Assembly (NCBI RefSeq): GCF_000242595.2
Contig: NC_017098.1
Coordinates: 558,001 to 622,000, forward strand
Origin: Spirochaeta africana DSM 8902
GTDB lineage: Bacteria; Spirochaetota; Spirochaetia; DSM-27196; DSM-8902
Length of the DNA: 64,000 nt
Reading direction: 5' to 3'
Both the position numbers and the translations under genes were made by a program. Position 1 is the stretch's first letter; the number at the start of each line of letters is the position of its first letter. Below the pieces are notes generated by a model. That model saw nothing but the letters and a program-made list of their open reading frames with translations, had not been told where the DNA came from and ran no database searches. Below are positions 38,258 to 47,779 of this stretch, piece after piece.

Positions 38258-39245
38258 AGTCCCCCTGTTCGCGGCTGTCCAGTTCCATGGCATCGCTCAC
38301 CAGATGGCAGGCTACCTGATGGTTCTCTCCCGACTCGACAAACGGCGGCGGAGTGGTGCGGCATTTATCCATCACAAAGGGACAGCGTGCCGAGAAGATG
38401 CAGCCCTGCGGCGGGTTTACCGGGCTGGGCACATCCCCCTCCAGAATGATTCGTTCCCGTTTGTGTCCGTAGCGGGGAATCGGGATTGCCGACAGCAGTG
38501 CCTTGGTATAGGGATGCTGCGGATTGGTAAAGATGTTCTTGCTGGTGGTAATCTCTACGATCTTGCCGAGGTACATAACCGCAATCCGGTCGCTTATATG
38601 GCGGACAACACTCAGATCGTGCGAGATAAACATGTAGGTCAGTCCAAGTTTCTTCTGCAGATCCTGCAGCAGATTCAGTACCTGTGCCTGGATGGAGACA
38701 TCCAGCGCGCTCACCGGTTCATCGCAGACAATGAACTTGGGGTTCAGCGCCAGTGCACGGGCCACGCCGACCCGCTGCCGCCGCCCGCCATCAAGCTCAT
38801 GCGGGAAGGCGTTTACCAGTTTCGGGCTCAGACCGACCAGCTTCATCAACTCGCGGACCTTGTCTTCGCGTTGGGATTTCGGGTACAGCTTGAAAACCTC
38901 GAAGGGTTCATTGATGATCTCGCCGATGCTCATGCGCGGATCGAGCGATGCGAAGGGATCCTGGAAGATGAACTGCATGTCGCGGCGCAGATAGCGCATC
39001 TGCCGGGAGCTCAGTTCGGTGATGTTCTTGCCTTCGAACAGTATCTCCCCGTCGGTCGGCTCGACCAGACGCAGTACTGTCCGGCCGGTGGTGGACTTGC
39101 CGCAGCCGCTCTCGCCAACAATCCCGAGGGTTTCCCCTTTATTGATGGAGAAGCTGATGTCATTCACCGCCTTCAGCATCCCCTTTTTGGTATAAAAGTA
39201 TTTCTTGAGGTTGCGTACCTCGATAAGGGTTTGATTCTCGGACAT
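38256..39245 (-). CDS. oppF: Oligopeptide ABC transporter ATP-binding protein OppF
   Basis: This 329-residue ATPase is the second nucleotide-binding subunit of an Opp/Dpp importer. Walker A is [14 protein letters not shown], the Q loop lies in [16 protein letters not shown], Walker B is [14 protein letters not shown], and the C-terminal oligopeptide extension is present ([20 protein letters not shown], with Cys ligands of the FeS-like motif). The signature reads [10 protein letters not shown] instead of LSGGQ, a variant I believe occurs in one OppF subfamily. It is last in the leftward oppA-B-C-D-F unit, 2 bp after oppD, and ends in a strong terminator. Confidence 0.94.
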   Translation of the reverse strand: MSENQTLIEVRNLKKYFYTKKGMLKAVNDISFSINKGETLGIVGESGCGKSTTGRTVLRLVEPTDGEILFEGKNITELSSRQMRYLRRDMQFIFQDPFASLDPRMSIGEIINEPFEVFKLYPKSQREDKVRELMKLVGLSPKLVNAFPHELDGGRRQRVGVARALALNPKFIVCDEPVSALDVSIQAQVLNLLQDLQKKLGLTYMFISHDLSVVRHISDRIAVMYLGKIVEITTSKNIFTNPQHPYTKALLSAIPIPRYGHKRERIILEGDVPSPVNPPQGCIFSARCPFVMDKCRTTPPPFVESGENHQVACHLVSDAMELDSREQGD

Positions 39246-39247
39246 GC

Positions 39248-40249
39248 TTACTCCTCGTCGTAGCCTGGTACCAGGCCCTCGTAGATCATACAGTGTACGC
39301 TGTGGCCGGGGGCTGCCTCGGTGGCGGCCGGAACCCGCTCCCGACAGATCGGCTTTGCCATGGGGCAGCGGGGGTGGAACTTACAGCCGGTGGGCAGGTC
39401 GGTCGGATCCGGCATCAGCCCCTGGATTGGCGACAGGCGATCAACATCCTCGTCCAGACTGGGAATCGAGCCGAACAGCCCCCTGGTGTAGGGATGCTTG
39501 GGGTTCTCGAACAGGGACTTTACGTCGGCGGTTTCCACTACTGTGCCAGCATACATAATTGCCACATGATCGCAAACCTCTGACACAACCCCAAGGTCGT
39601 GGGTAATCAGGATCATTGAGGTCTGAAACTCTTCGCGCAGCTCCTTCATCAGATCCAGAACCTGCGCCTGGATGGTGACATCAAGCGCGGTTGTCGGTTC
39701 GTCGGCAATCAGCAGTTCGGGGTTGCAGGACAGGGCAATCGCGATGCCGACCCGCTGTCGCATCCCGCCGCTGAATTCATGGGGATAGTCATCGGTTCGC
39801 TCGGCCGGTATACCGACAATCTTGAGCATCTCCTTGGCCCGCAGGCGGGCATCTGCCCGGGAGAGCCCCTGATGCAGCATGACCGCCTCCTCGATCTGGA
39901 AACCGACGGTGAGCACCGGATTCAGCGAGGTCATGGGATCCTGGAAGATCATCGATATCTTGTTGCCGCGAATGGTGCGGATCTTGTCGAGTTTCTTGGT
40001 GAGCAGATTCTCGCCATGAAACAGGATCTCGCCCTCGGTAACCCGCCCTGGAGGGTCGGGCACCAGGCGCATAACCGCGAGCGCTGTGGTGGTTTTACCG
40101 GCACCGGTCTCGCCAACCAGCCCCAGGGTCTCGCCCTTCTTCAGGCTGAGGTCGAGGTTCTCGACAGCGGTTACCACCCCCTCATCGGTGGCGTACTCGA
40201 CACGAAGGTTGCGAATATCCAGCAAATTTGTGTGCAGTTCCTTACTCAT
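39248..40249 (-). CDS. oppD: Oligopeptide ABC transporter ATP-binding protein OppD
   Basis: This 333-residue ATPase has Walker [16 protein letters not shown] loop [12 protein letters not shown], signature [10 protein letters not shown] and Walker [15 protein letters not shown]. The C-terminal oligopeptide-transport domain has [19 protein letters not shown]. It pairs with OppF to power the permeases OppB and OppC. A Shine-Dalgarno AAGGA precedes the ATG. It lies 19 bp after oppC. Confidence 0.94.
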   Translation of the reverse strand: MSKELHTNLLDIRNLRVEYATDEGVVTAVENLDLSLKKGETLGLVGETGAGKTTTALAVMRLVPDPPGRVTEGEILFHGENLLTKKLDKIRTIRGNKISMIFQDPMTSLNPVLTVGFQIEEAVMLHQGLSRADARLRAKEMLKIVGIPAERTDDYPHEFSGGMRQRVGIAIALSCNPELLIADEPTTALDVTIQAQVLDLMKELREEFQTSMILITHDLGVVSEVCDHVAIMYAGTVVETADVKSLFENPKHPYTRGLFGSIPSLDEDVDRLSPIQGLMPDPTDLPTGCKFHPRCPMAKPICRERVPAATEAAPGHSVHCMIYEGLVPGYDEE

Positions 40250-40268
40250 ACAGTGTCCTTCCTGCTAC

Positions 40269-41213
40269 TCAGGTTTTCAGGCGCGGATCCAGGGCATCGC
40301 GCAGGCCATCGCCCAGCAGATTCAGGGCGAAGATGGTGATCATGATCGCTACCCCGGGAAAGGTGGCAACATGCGGTGCCTGACGAATCAGGTGTCGTCC
40401 ACCGGACAGCATGGCACCCCATTCCGGGGTTGGCGGCTGGATTCCCAGGCCGATAAAGCTCAGGCCTGCTGCCGACAGTATCGCAGTAGCTACCCCGAGG
40501 GTGCCCTGGACAATGATCGGCGCCAGACAGTTGGGCAGCACATGCTTGAAGATGATCCGGATATCACGCGCCCCGATAGCCCGGGCGGCCTCGATAAACT
40601 CCTGCTCGACGATCGACATGACCGATGCCTTGACGATACGGGCATAGACCGGGATAGTGCTGATGCCCACGGCGATCATGACGTTCACCAGTCCGCCCCC
40701 GAACGCGCTGACAATTGCAATCGCCAGCAGGATCGACGGGATGGCCAGCAGGACATCCATAACCCGCATGATGGCGTTGTCCAGGACCTTGCCGTAGTAA
40801 CCGGCTACTGCACCCAACAGGCCGCCGACGATTACCGAGATGCTCACCGCAACAAAACCCACCTGGAGTGAGACCCGGGTGCCGTAAATTATACGACTCA
40901 GTACATCGCGTCCCAGCTCGTCGGTTCCCAGCAGGTGAGCCCTGCTGGGGCTCTCGGCAATCCGCTGCAGATTCTGGGTCCGGTAGTGGTAGGGGGCAAT
41001 AACGTCGGCCAGCAAGGCGGTTATCACTATCAGGATGATCACCGCCAGGCCGGCGAGTGCTGTCCGGTTTTTTTTCAGTCGACGCCATACCTCGCCCCAC
41101 TGACTGCGGCGCTGTACTGTCCCGGCCGGTGCATGAGGGGTTTCCTCAGGGGGCTCCAGCGGGGTTTCTGACATGTCCCTGGCTTCCATTTCGTTGTCAA
41201 TTTCTGTTTTCAT
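40269..41213 (-). CDS. oppC: Oligopeptide ABC transporter permease OppC
   Basis: This 314-residue inner-membrane permease has a cytosolic N-terminal tail of about 45 residues, a first TM (ALAGLAVIILIVITALLADVI in part), then HLLGTDELGRDVLSRIIYG. The remaining TMs carry the EAA loop (EFIEAARAIGARDIRIIFKHVLPN), where the ATPase docks. It ends in FALNLLGDGLRDALDPRLK, typical of OppC/DppC. It lies 24 bp after oppB in the same unit. Confidence 0.94.
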   Translation of the reverse strand: MKTEIDNEMEARDMSETPLEPPEETPHAPAGTVQRRSQWGEVWRRLKKNRTALAGLAVIILIVITALLADVIAPYHYRTQNLQRIAESPSRAHLLGTDELGRDVLSRIIYGTRVSLQVGFVAVSISVIVGGLLGAVAGYYGKVLDNAIMRVMDVLLAIPSILLAIAIVSAFGGGLVNVMIAVGISTIPVYARIVKASVMSIVEQEFIEAARAIGARDIRIIFKHVLPNCLAPIIVQGTLGVATAILSAAGLSFIGLGIQPPTPEWGAMLSGGRHLIRQAPHVATFPGVAIMITIFALNLLGDGLRDALDPRLKT

Positions 41214-41237
41214 GGTTTGATTACTCCACAGATGCGG

Positions 41238-42164
41238 CTACTTGTACTGTGCCTTGATGCGCGGGTCGATGTAGGCATACAGGATGTCGACACCCAGGTT
41301 TACCAGGCTGAACGCCACCGCCAGCAGCAGAACCCCGGACTGTACCATCGGGAAGTCTTTTTGCCGGATAGCATCAACCATCAGGCGACCAACCCCGGGC
41401 CAGGCGAATACGGTTTCGGTAAGCACGGCGCCGCCCAGCAGATACCCGAACTGCAGCCCGACTACCGTTACAATCGGGATCAGGGCATTCTTGAGTGCAT
41501 GACGGTTAATCACGATGTTCTCCGACAACCCCTTGGCACGGGCTGTACGGATATAGTCCTGGCGAACGACCTCCAGCATGCTGGATCTGGTCATACGGGT
41601 TATGAGCGCCATCGAGCTGGTTCCCAGGGTAATGGCCGGCATAACCAGATGCCGGAAGGAGCCGTAACCGCTGGAGGGAAACCAGCCCAGGGTTACCGAG
41701 AACAGCAGGATCATCATCAGGCCCTGCCAGAAGTTGGGCATCGAGACCCCTATCAGGGCAAACCCCATGGATATATTGTCGAACAGTGAGTACTGCTTGA
41801 TTGCAGATATAATGCCGATCGGAATCCCGATCGCCACCGAGATCAGTACCGCCGCCGCTGCCAGCGACAGGGTGGCGGGAAAACGCCCGAACAGTTCCTC
41901 GGCAACTGGGCGTCGGGTTACCAGCGAACGGCCAAACTCGCCGCGCAGGGCATTGCCGATAAAACTGACGTAGCGCACAGCAAAGGGATCGTTCAGTCCC
42001 ATGCTTTCCCGCAGAGCCTCAACCTCAGCCTCGGGAGCGCGCTCGCCCAGCATAATCTTGGCCGGATCCCCGGGGGTAAAATACATAATCGAGAAAACCA
42101 CAAAGGAGACACCGAGGATAACCGGGATCAGCAGAAACAAGCGGCGTAAAATGTATCTATGCAT
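41238..42164 (-). CDS. oppB: Oligopeptide ABC transporter permease OppB
   Basis: This 308-residue permease starts MHRYILRRLFLLIPVILGVS, with FTPGDPAKIMLGE as in OppB/DppB. The EAA loop is YIRTARAKGLSENIVINRHALKN (read in two parts), and it ends VDILYAYIDPRIK. About six TM segments are visible. It is separated from oppA by a 71-bp gap that carries a hairpin. Confidence 0.94.
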   Translation of the reverse strand: MHRYILRRLFLLIPVILGVSFVVFSIMYFTPGDPAKIMLGERAPEAEVEALRESMGLNDPFAVRYVSFIGNALRGEFGRSLVTRRPVAEELFGRFPATLSLAAAAVLISVAIGIPIGIISAIKQYSLFDNISMGFALIGVSMPNFWQGLMMILLFSVTLGWFPSSGYGSFRHLVMPAITLGTSSMALITRMTRSSMLEVVRQDYIRTARAKGLSENIVINRHALKNALIPIVTVVGLQFGYLLGGAVLTETVFAWPGVGRLMVDAIRQKDFPMVQSGVLLLAVAFSLVNLGVDILYAYIDPRIKAQYK

Positions 42165-42203
42165 AGATAATCCTTACGAACATACAATAGGATGGAAAAG
42201 AAA

Positions 42204-42227
42204 GCCCGTCCCGCATGCGGGACGGGC
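42204..42227 (-). terminator. Intercistronic hairpin between oppA and oppB
   Basis: This perfect 24-bp palindrome has 12-bp arms beginning GCCCGTCCCGCA. On the minus strand it is followed by TTTCTTTT. It lies after the oppA stop and before the oppB start, so it is a leaky terminator or 3' stabiliser that would give more oppA than oppBCDF message. Confidence 0.75.
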
Positions 42228-42235
42228 GAAACGCA

Positions 42236-43765
42236 CTAGTTGTTGAACACCTGATACAGCTTGTGGTGCCCGGCGGTATGCGGGACAAAGCCCTCGACCC
42301 AGTTGCGGGTCGCGTTCAGCTCGTCACGAAAGGCCAGGAATACCCACGGAGCTTCCTCGAAGATGATCTCCTGTGCACGGTAGTAGGCATCGCGGCGGAC
42401 TTCCGGATCCGGATCGGTTTTACCCAGATCCAGCAGGCGGTCTACCTCGTCGTTTGCCCAGAAGGTGCGGTTACCGGCATCGCCAAACTCACTGCTGTGA
42501 AACAGCGAGTACAGACCGTAGTCAGCATCACCGGTTACGGCAACCCAACCCAGCATGAACATGTCATGCTCGCCCTGGGCGGTGCGGTCCAGGTAGGGAG
42601 CGAACTCCATGATCTCGATGTTCAGATCGATCCCGACCTGAGCCAGCTGCTCCTGGAAGATCTCGGCATAGCGGATGCGAACCGGGTTGTCGTTGGTCCA
42701 GATGCTGGTGCGGAACCCGTCGGCATAGCCTGCTTCTGCAAGCAGTTCACGAGCCTGATCAGGATCGTAGCCGTAGCCGGGCAGGTCGTTGTTGGCGAAC
42801 AGCACATTCGGTGCCAGCGGACCGCGGGCAGCAGTAGCATATCCGCGGAAAGCTACGTCGGTAGCGGTCTCTACATCCACGGCCAGGTTGATGGCGCGGC
42901 GAACGCGTACATCGTCAAAGGGCTCCTTCTCAACGTTGAAACCCATGTAGAAGGTGGTCAGACCCTCGGACTGGATCGCATCAATGCTGTCCATTTCTAC
43001 CAGGTTGTCAAAGTCGTTCGGCCCTACATCGTAGATAATGTCGGCTTCACCGGTTTCCAGGGCTATCGCGCGGTTGGTGTCCTCCGAGATAAAGCGGAAG
43101 CGAACCTCACGGGAAGCTGCTGGTCCCAGGCGGTAGTCTTCGAAGCGCTCCAGGGTAATGGAGTCACCTGAACGCCACTGTACGAACTTGAACGGACCGG
43201 TACCAACCGGATTGCGGCCGTAGTCCTCGCCGCCGGCCTCTACCGCCGTACGGTTCAGGATTGCGGTAGCCGGGTGGCCCAGATGGGTGATGAACGGACC
43301 GAACGGAAAGTCCAGGATCATGCGGAAGGTGTAGTCGTCGATAACCTCAACCCGATCCAGGGCTGCAACCAGGAAGGCAGCCGGGCTGTTTACCTCGCGC
43401 ATGCGCTCAAAGGTGAACTTGACATCATCTGCGGTCAGTTCCTCACCGTTGTGGAACATGACGCCCTCACGCAGGGTGAACAGATACTCGGTTTCGCTTT
43501 CTACGGTGTAGTCGCTTACCAGTCCCAGCTCAACCTCCAGATCCTCGGTCTGATACATCAGTGTTTCGTAGATCTGGTTCATTACGCGTGCGGATGCCTG
43601 GTCGTTGGTTGCCTGCGGGTCGAGCGAGCGAGCATCGGCCGGGCTTACAACCACCAGCACATCAGTGTTCTGCGGTTTTGCATCACCTGTCTGATCGGCT
43701 CCACAACCGATAATCAGAACTGCGACAAGCGCACCGAGAAGCGCGATGAGAATCCCTTTTCTCAT
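42236..43765 (-). CDS. oppA: Oligopeptide/dipeptide-binding lipoprotein OppA
   Basis: This 509-residue solute-binding protein of family 5 has a lipoprotein signal (VLIIGCGAD, Cys 21). Family features are SLDPQATNDQASARVMNQIY, YLFTLREGVMFHNGEELTAD and GRNPVGTGPFKFVQW. It delivers peptides (or a related solute) to OppBC; substrate preference cannot be read. GGAGAC precedes the ATG. It is first in the unit, with its own promoter at 43800-43829. Confidence 0.93.
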   Translation of the reverse strand: MRKGILIALLGALVAVLIIGCGADQTGDAKPQNTDVLVVVSPADARSLDPQATNDQASARVMNQIYETLMYQTEDLEVELGLVSDYTVESETEYLFTLREGVMFHNGEELTADDVKFTFERMREVNSPAAFLVAALDRVEVIDDYTFRMILDFPFGPFITHLGHPATAILNRTAVEAGGEDYGRNPVGTGPFKFVQWRSGDSITLERFEDYRLGPAASREVRFRFISEDTNRAIALETGEADIIYDVGPNDFDNLVEMDSIDAIQSEGLTTFYMGFNVEKEPFDDVRVRRAINLAVDVETATDVAFRGYATAARGPLAPNVLFANNDLPGYGYDPDQARELLAEAGYADGFRTSIWTNDNPVRIRYAEIFQEQLAQVGIDLNIEIMEFAPYLDRTAQGEHDMFMLGWVAVTGDADYGLYSLFHSSEFGDAGNRTFWANDEVDRLLDLGKTDPDPEVRRDAYYRAQEIIFEEAPWVFLAFRDELNATRNWVEGFVPHTAGHHKLYQVFNN

Positions 43766-43799
43766 AATAGTCTCCTTTTTGCGGGAAAATTGACTCTAA

Positions 43800-43829
43800 A
43801 GTGTACAACCGAGCCAGAGTGTCGGTCAA
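43800..43829 (-). promoter_or_regulatory. Promoter of the opp operon
   Basis: TTGACC, 18 nt, TACACT on the minus strand, followed by a leader of about 28 nt that holds AAGGAGA before the oppA ATG. This contrasts with the leaderless genes in the window. Confidence 0.55.
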
Positions 43830-43878
43830 TAAGCTGAGGGTTTGCGACAGACAAAACCCGGGGTATTGCGGCGGTTTT

Positions 43879-44655
43879 TTACGAGATTGCCCCGGCGGCA
43901 AAGAATTCACGAACCGGAGTCGGTCCTTCGACCACCGCACAGGCCGGCGATCCCTGAAAAATACAGCCGCCGTTGTGCAGAAAAATCAGTTCATCGGCAA
44001 TCCGGTGGATGCTGGCCAGTTCATGGGTTACTACTACGATGGTCATGGAGTACTGCTGCCGAAGCCGCAGCAGCAGCGCATCCAGTTCGGCGGCAGTGAC
44101 CGGATCCAGCCCTGCCGATGGCTCGTCGCAGAACAGGACAGCCGGGTTCAGAATCATGGCTCTCGCCAGGGCCGCCCGTTTTCGCATGCCGCCTGACAGC
44201 TCGCCCGGCAGTTTCCAGAGGTCATCTGCCAGACCGACGCTTGCCAGCTGACGGTGCACCAGCTGCAGGATCATATCGTCCGGCAGGTCGGTATGCTGCT
44301 CCAGCGGCATGGCGACGTTCTCGCAGAGCGAAAGCGAGTTGATCAGGGCACCCCCCTGGAACAGTACGCCGATTTCGCGCAGCAGCATGTCGTAGCTGTT
44401 CTCGCCCAGTCCCAGAAGGTCATGTCCCAGCAGTTCGATCCTGCCTGCCAGCGCTGGTGTCAACCGCAGCATGGTCTTGAGCAGTGTCGATTTGCCGCAG
44501 CCGCTGCCGCCCAGTATAACCGTTATGCGCCCGGCAGGGATCGAGAGAGAAAGATCCTGCAGTACCGGGGTCTCCCCGTAGCCGGCAGCAACCTGTTGCA
44601 GTACCACTGCAGCCGGGGATCGGTCTGCGGCGGTACCGGGATTACGGGTATTCAT
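43879..44655 (-). CDS. mlaF: MCE-transporter ATP-binding protein (MlaF type)
   Basis: This 258-residue ABC ATPase has Walker A LGGSGCGKSTLLKTML, Q loop EIGVLFQGGALINSL, signature ELSGGMRKRAALARA and Walker B VLFCDEPSAGLDPVTA. The phrases LFQGGALINSLSLCENVAMPL and GGMRKRAALARAM are characteristic of MlaF/MKL-family ATPases that drive MCE lipid transporters. GGAGGACC precedes the ATG. It is last of four genes, 9 bp after the permease. Confidence 0.93.
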   Translation of the reverse strand: MNTRNPGTAADRSPAAVVLQQVAAGYGETPVLQDLSLSIPAGRITVILGGSGCGKSTLLKTMLRLTPALAGRIELLGHDLLGLGENSYDMLLREIGVLFQGGALINSLSLCENVAMPLEQHTDLPDDMILQLVHRQLASVGLADDLWKLPGELSGGMRKRAALARAMILNPAVLFCDEPSAGLDPVTAAELDALLLRLRQQYSMTIVVVTHELASIHRIADELIFLHNGGCIFQGSPACAVVEGPTPVREFFAAGAIS

Positions 44656-44664
44656 GCGGTCCTC

Positions 44665-45741
44665 CTATAGCAGTGTCAGGCTGAACAGCGCGTCCAGCAC
44701 CAGCACCGCAAAGATAGCTGCCACCACCGACTTGGTGGTGGCACGGCCGACCCCCTCTGCACCGCCCTCAACCTGAAAACCGAAATGGGCTCCGATCAGG
44801 ACAATCACCCAGGCAAATACCACCGTCTTGCTGTAACTGCGCACCAGATCGCGCAGCAGGATCACCGAAGCGCTCTGCTGCAGGTATGTTGTCGGATGGA
44901 TGTCCAGATATCCCATGCCGATAACCGCACCGCCCAGGACCCCGGCGGTGATCGCCAGGGTAAGCAGCAGTGGCATTACCAGGGTTATTGCCATCAGCTT
45001 GGGCACCACAACATATTTTACCGGGTGCAGCCCCATTACCTTCAGGGCCTCCAGCTCCTCGGTAACCCTCATGGTTGCAATCTCCGAGGCGGTTGCCGAT
45101 CCGGTTCGGCCGGCGACAATAATGGAGGTCATGATCGGTCCCATTTCGTGAATCAGCGCCAGGGCAATCAGATCGGCTACCAGCATGCCGGCACCAAACT
45201 GCTGCAGCTGGATAGCCGCCTGTAGTGCCAGGATAAAACCGAGGATTGCCGACAGCAGACCGATTATCCCGACCGCCTCGACACCCATGGTAAAGCAATG
45301 AGCTATGACCGAGCCGGATCTCCGATCCTGCGGATGGAAGATCCCGGTGATGCTCCAGTACAGGCTGTCGGCGGCAAGCTGAAAAAAGGCACGCAGGGCC
45401 AGGATTCTGGCCAGGGCCGCAGCCCCGGTGCGTTCAAGAAAACGGGGGTGCTGCGGGACTGGCATCGGGCCAGGCTGGACAGCCTCGCTGGCGGTGTAGA
45501 TCTGGCGCAGCTGCTCCGGCAGGCTGTGCAGGGTTTCAGTGCGCAATCGGTGATGCCTGTGCAATAGCTGCTGCAAAAACAGCGCGCCGGCCGGATCCAG
45601 GGCGGTTACCCGGCTCAGGTCCAGATGATCGGGAACCTGTTTCTGAAAGCGATAGTGCAGCTGTGCAGCCGCCTGGTAATCCAGTCTGCCAACAAGGCGA
45701 ACGGTGCCCTCCTGTTGTTCGATCTGCATATCGGTCCCCAT
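44665..45741 (-). CDS. mlaE: MCE-transporter permease with N-terminal STAS domain (MlaE type)
   Basis: This is a 358-residue protein. Residues 1 to about 95 form a STAS-like domain (VRLVGRLDYQAAAQLHYRF, LDLSRVTALDPAGALFLQQL), in place of the separate MlaB of E. coli. The rest is a MlaE permease with about five TMs and the signatures GVEAVGIIGLLSAILGFILA, LIHEMGPIMTSIIVAGRTGS, EIATMRVTEELEALKVMGL and a final VDALFSLTLL-type helix. It exports or imports phospholipid between the membranes with MlaF and MlaD. The start overlaps the preceding stop (TGATG), so the two are coupled. Confidence 0.92.
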   Translation of the reverse strand: MGTDMQIEQQEGTVRLVGRLDYQAAAQLHYRFQKQVPDHLDLSRVTALDPAGALFLQQLLHRHHRLRTETLHSLPEQLRQIYTASEAVQPGPMPVPQHPRFLERTGAAALARILALRAFFQLAADSLYWSITGIFHPQDRRSGSVIAHCFTMGVEAVGIIGLLSAILGFILALQAAIQLQQFGAGMLVADLIALALIHEMGPIMTSIIVAGRTGSATASEIATMRVTEELEALKVMGLHPVKYVVVPKLMAITLVMPLLLTLAITAGVLGGAVIGMGYLDIHPTTYLQQSASVILLRDLVRSYSKTVVFAWVIVLIGAHFGFQVEGGAEGVGRATTKSVVAAIFAVLVLDALFSLTLL

Positions 45742-47771
45742 CAGTTCAGCAAATAGCTCAGGCGCAGCACCAGACGGTGGCTGTAGTTCAATTCAAAGAG
45801 ATCGCTCTGCGGGGTATTGCTCACGATGAAGCGATAGTTCAGTGAGAGCGGTCGCAGCAGCAGCCAGTTGAGTCCGGTACTCCATTCCAGGATGATATTC
45901 TCTCCTTCCAGCAGCGGGAACAGCAGATCCGCGGTGGTGTTCAGCTGTACCCGGCGCAGCGGACGGAACCCTCCCATGGCCGAAACCTCAAGACCAACCG
46001 AGGTGTCGTCCTCCAGATCCTCGTAGCCATCGCTGGTAACCCGTTGTACCCCGCGGTTGAATTCCTGCCTCAGCCCGAATCCGCTGCGCAGGGTCAGTGA
46101 GGCGCGCGGGGCATTCAACAGCCGCAGATTCAGCCCGACACCCTCGCGCATCAGCAGCGGGAACAGCGGCGGTTCCAGTACCACCGGGTCTGCATCCTCG
46201 GGAAGGTTCCGGTCGTATACCGGGAAGAAGTGGGTGTTCAGGTCGAACCTGGCGTACACGCCAAGATTGCGATAGACATCCAGGATGCCGGCGGTGCGGA
46301 GGTCAAAGTCATCCTCGCGAATTTCGATCCCCGAGTCCTGGTCCCAGCCCAGTCCCAGCTCGGAAAACTGCAGGATATTCAGGGTGGTGCGACGCTGCTG
46401 GTACCGTAGCTGGTTGTCCAGCTGGCCGGTAAGGGTGGCCGAATAAGCCCCGTCTGCACCGTAATTGCGATGGCTGCCGATAAAGTTCAGCACCGCATGC
46501 AGCGAACTGCTGAGGTTCCAGTTGCCAAAGGGCAGAGCAATCAACTCGTCATCGATGATACCGGCGCCGATCATCCGGACCGGACCTTCGGTAGTATCGA
46601 CCACTACCGTCAGGCGCTTCCATTTTCCCTCTTCTATCTGAATGGTGGTAAAGTTGCGATAGGTGTTGAAGGGTTCGTTGTCCAGGGTGATCTTGTACAA
46701 TCCTGGCGGAAGGTGGATCACATCCGGGCTGTCGCCCAGTTCCTCGCGGGCCGGGAAGCGCGATATATAACTGGTTCCCTCTGCATCGAACACCTCAAAC
46801 AGGATGTCCTGCGGGGTTCTGCGCTCGTCGATGATCTCTACCGTGAGCTCTCCCCAGTCGGGGCGAACCAGGGTGCGGTAGCCCCGCCGCACCTGTACCC
46901 CCCGTTGCTGCATCTGCAGCTCCGCCGAACCGCTGCCGTACAGCAGATGATACTCGCCGGCAGGCAGTGCCAGGTCTTCGCCAAAAACCCCCTGGTATTC
47001 GCGTCCCTGCCGGTCGATTGCAAGAAAGCTGGCGGTTTCACGGATGCCGCTGATGCTTGGCATCAGCAGTATTCCGTGCCCATCCGGGGCGTCTGCTGCT
47101 TCCAGATCGTGCTGTTCATCATCGGCGGCAGCGGTGCGTCGGGCAGCCGCCGGCCGCTCGTCAAAATGGGCATAGATCAGGTCGATAAAGATATCGAACT
47201 CCTCGAGTATCAGTTCGTTCAGGGTCTGGACATAGAGCTCCATCGAGGTTGAGTACAGGGGCTGCATGCGATTGCTGCGGTGCGACAGTATCGTCTCGCC
47301 GCGCCCGTCGCGCAGGGTAAGGGTCATGTCCAGGGATGCCTCGCTGAGGGCCTCGGAACGAACCAGCTCAACCCGGTGTACCTGCATCGCAATCTCGAAA
47401 TCCGGACGGGAGTCCAGAAAATCCATGCTGGCACTGCGGAAGCTGTTGTATGCCTGCAGGCGGGTGGTGAGCAGACGCGGAAAAAAATCGCTTAAGCGAC
47501 CAGCCCACAGATCCCGCTCGCTGTAGCTGATCTGCGGACCGAAATGACGGACTACCATCTGGCGACCGCTGTAGGTGCGCGGGATTTCCGGTGTCTGTAT
47601 CCAGACCCGATAGGGCAGCGGTTCCTGGCGAACAAGATCGCGCGACTCGGTATAGTCCAGATAGTCCAGGGTGTAGTAGTAGGTTGGCAGCTGCTCCGGG
47701 GTAAGGCAGCCGGCCAGCAGCCCCAGGAGCAGGAGTAATGCCAGCAGCTTGGTAGACCGGAAGGTTCTCAT
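45741..47771 (-). CDS. Fusion of PqiC-like auxiliary lipoprotein, Ig-like modules and outer-membrane beta-barrel
   Basis: The start at 47771 is chosen for AGGAG at the right distance; a GTG two codons upstream is possible. It encodes 676 residues with canonical lipobox LLAGC (Cys 22). Residues about 25-205 match the ABC-transport auxiliary lipoprotein fold of PqiC/YmbA (YYYTLDYLD, GRQMVVRHFGPQISYSERDLWAGRL, FEIAMQVHRVELVRSEA). About 230-400 are two or more beta-sandwich modules. About 420-676 are amphipathic beta-strands ending LVLRLSYLLN, as expected for an outer-membrane barrel. It sits between the MCE protein and the permease, so it is the likely outer-membrane end of this lipid transporter. 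This domain fusion is unusual. Confidence 0.82.
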   Translation of the reverse strand: MRTFRSTKLLALLLLLGLLAGCLTPEQLPTYYYTLDYLDYTESRDLVRQEPLPYRVWIQTPEIPRTYSGRQMVVRHFGPQISYSERDLWAGRLSDFFPRLLTTRLQAYNSFRSASMDFLDSRPDFEIAMQVHRVELVRSEALSEASLDMTLTLRDGRGETILSHRSNRMQPLYSTSMELYVQTLNELILEEFDIFIDLIYAHFDERPAAARRTAAADDEQHDLEAADAPDGHGILLMPSISGIRETASFLAIDRQGREYQGVFGEDLALPAGEYHLLYGSGSAELQMQQRGVQVRRGYRTLVRPDWGELTVEIIDERRTPQDILFEVFDAEGTSYISRFPAREELGDSPDVIHLPPGLYKITLDNEPFNTYRNFTTIQIEEGKWKRLTVVVDTTEGPVRMIGAGIIDDELIALPFGNWNLSSSLHAVLNFIGSHRNYGADGAYSATLTGQLDNQLRYQQRRTTLNILQFSELGLGWDQDSGIEIREDDFDLRTAGILDVYRNLGVYARFDLNTHFFPVYDRNLPEDADPVVLEPPLFPLLMREGVGLNLRLLNAPRASLTLRSGFGLRQEFNRGVQRVTSDGYEDLEDDTSVGLEVSAMGGFRPLRRVQLNTTADLLFPLLEGENIILEWSTGLNWLLLRPLSLNYRFIVSNTPQSDLFELNYSHRLVLRLSYLLN

Positions 47772-47779
47772 ACACACTC

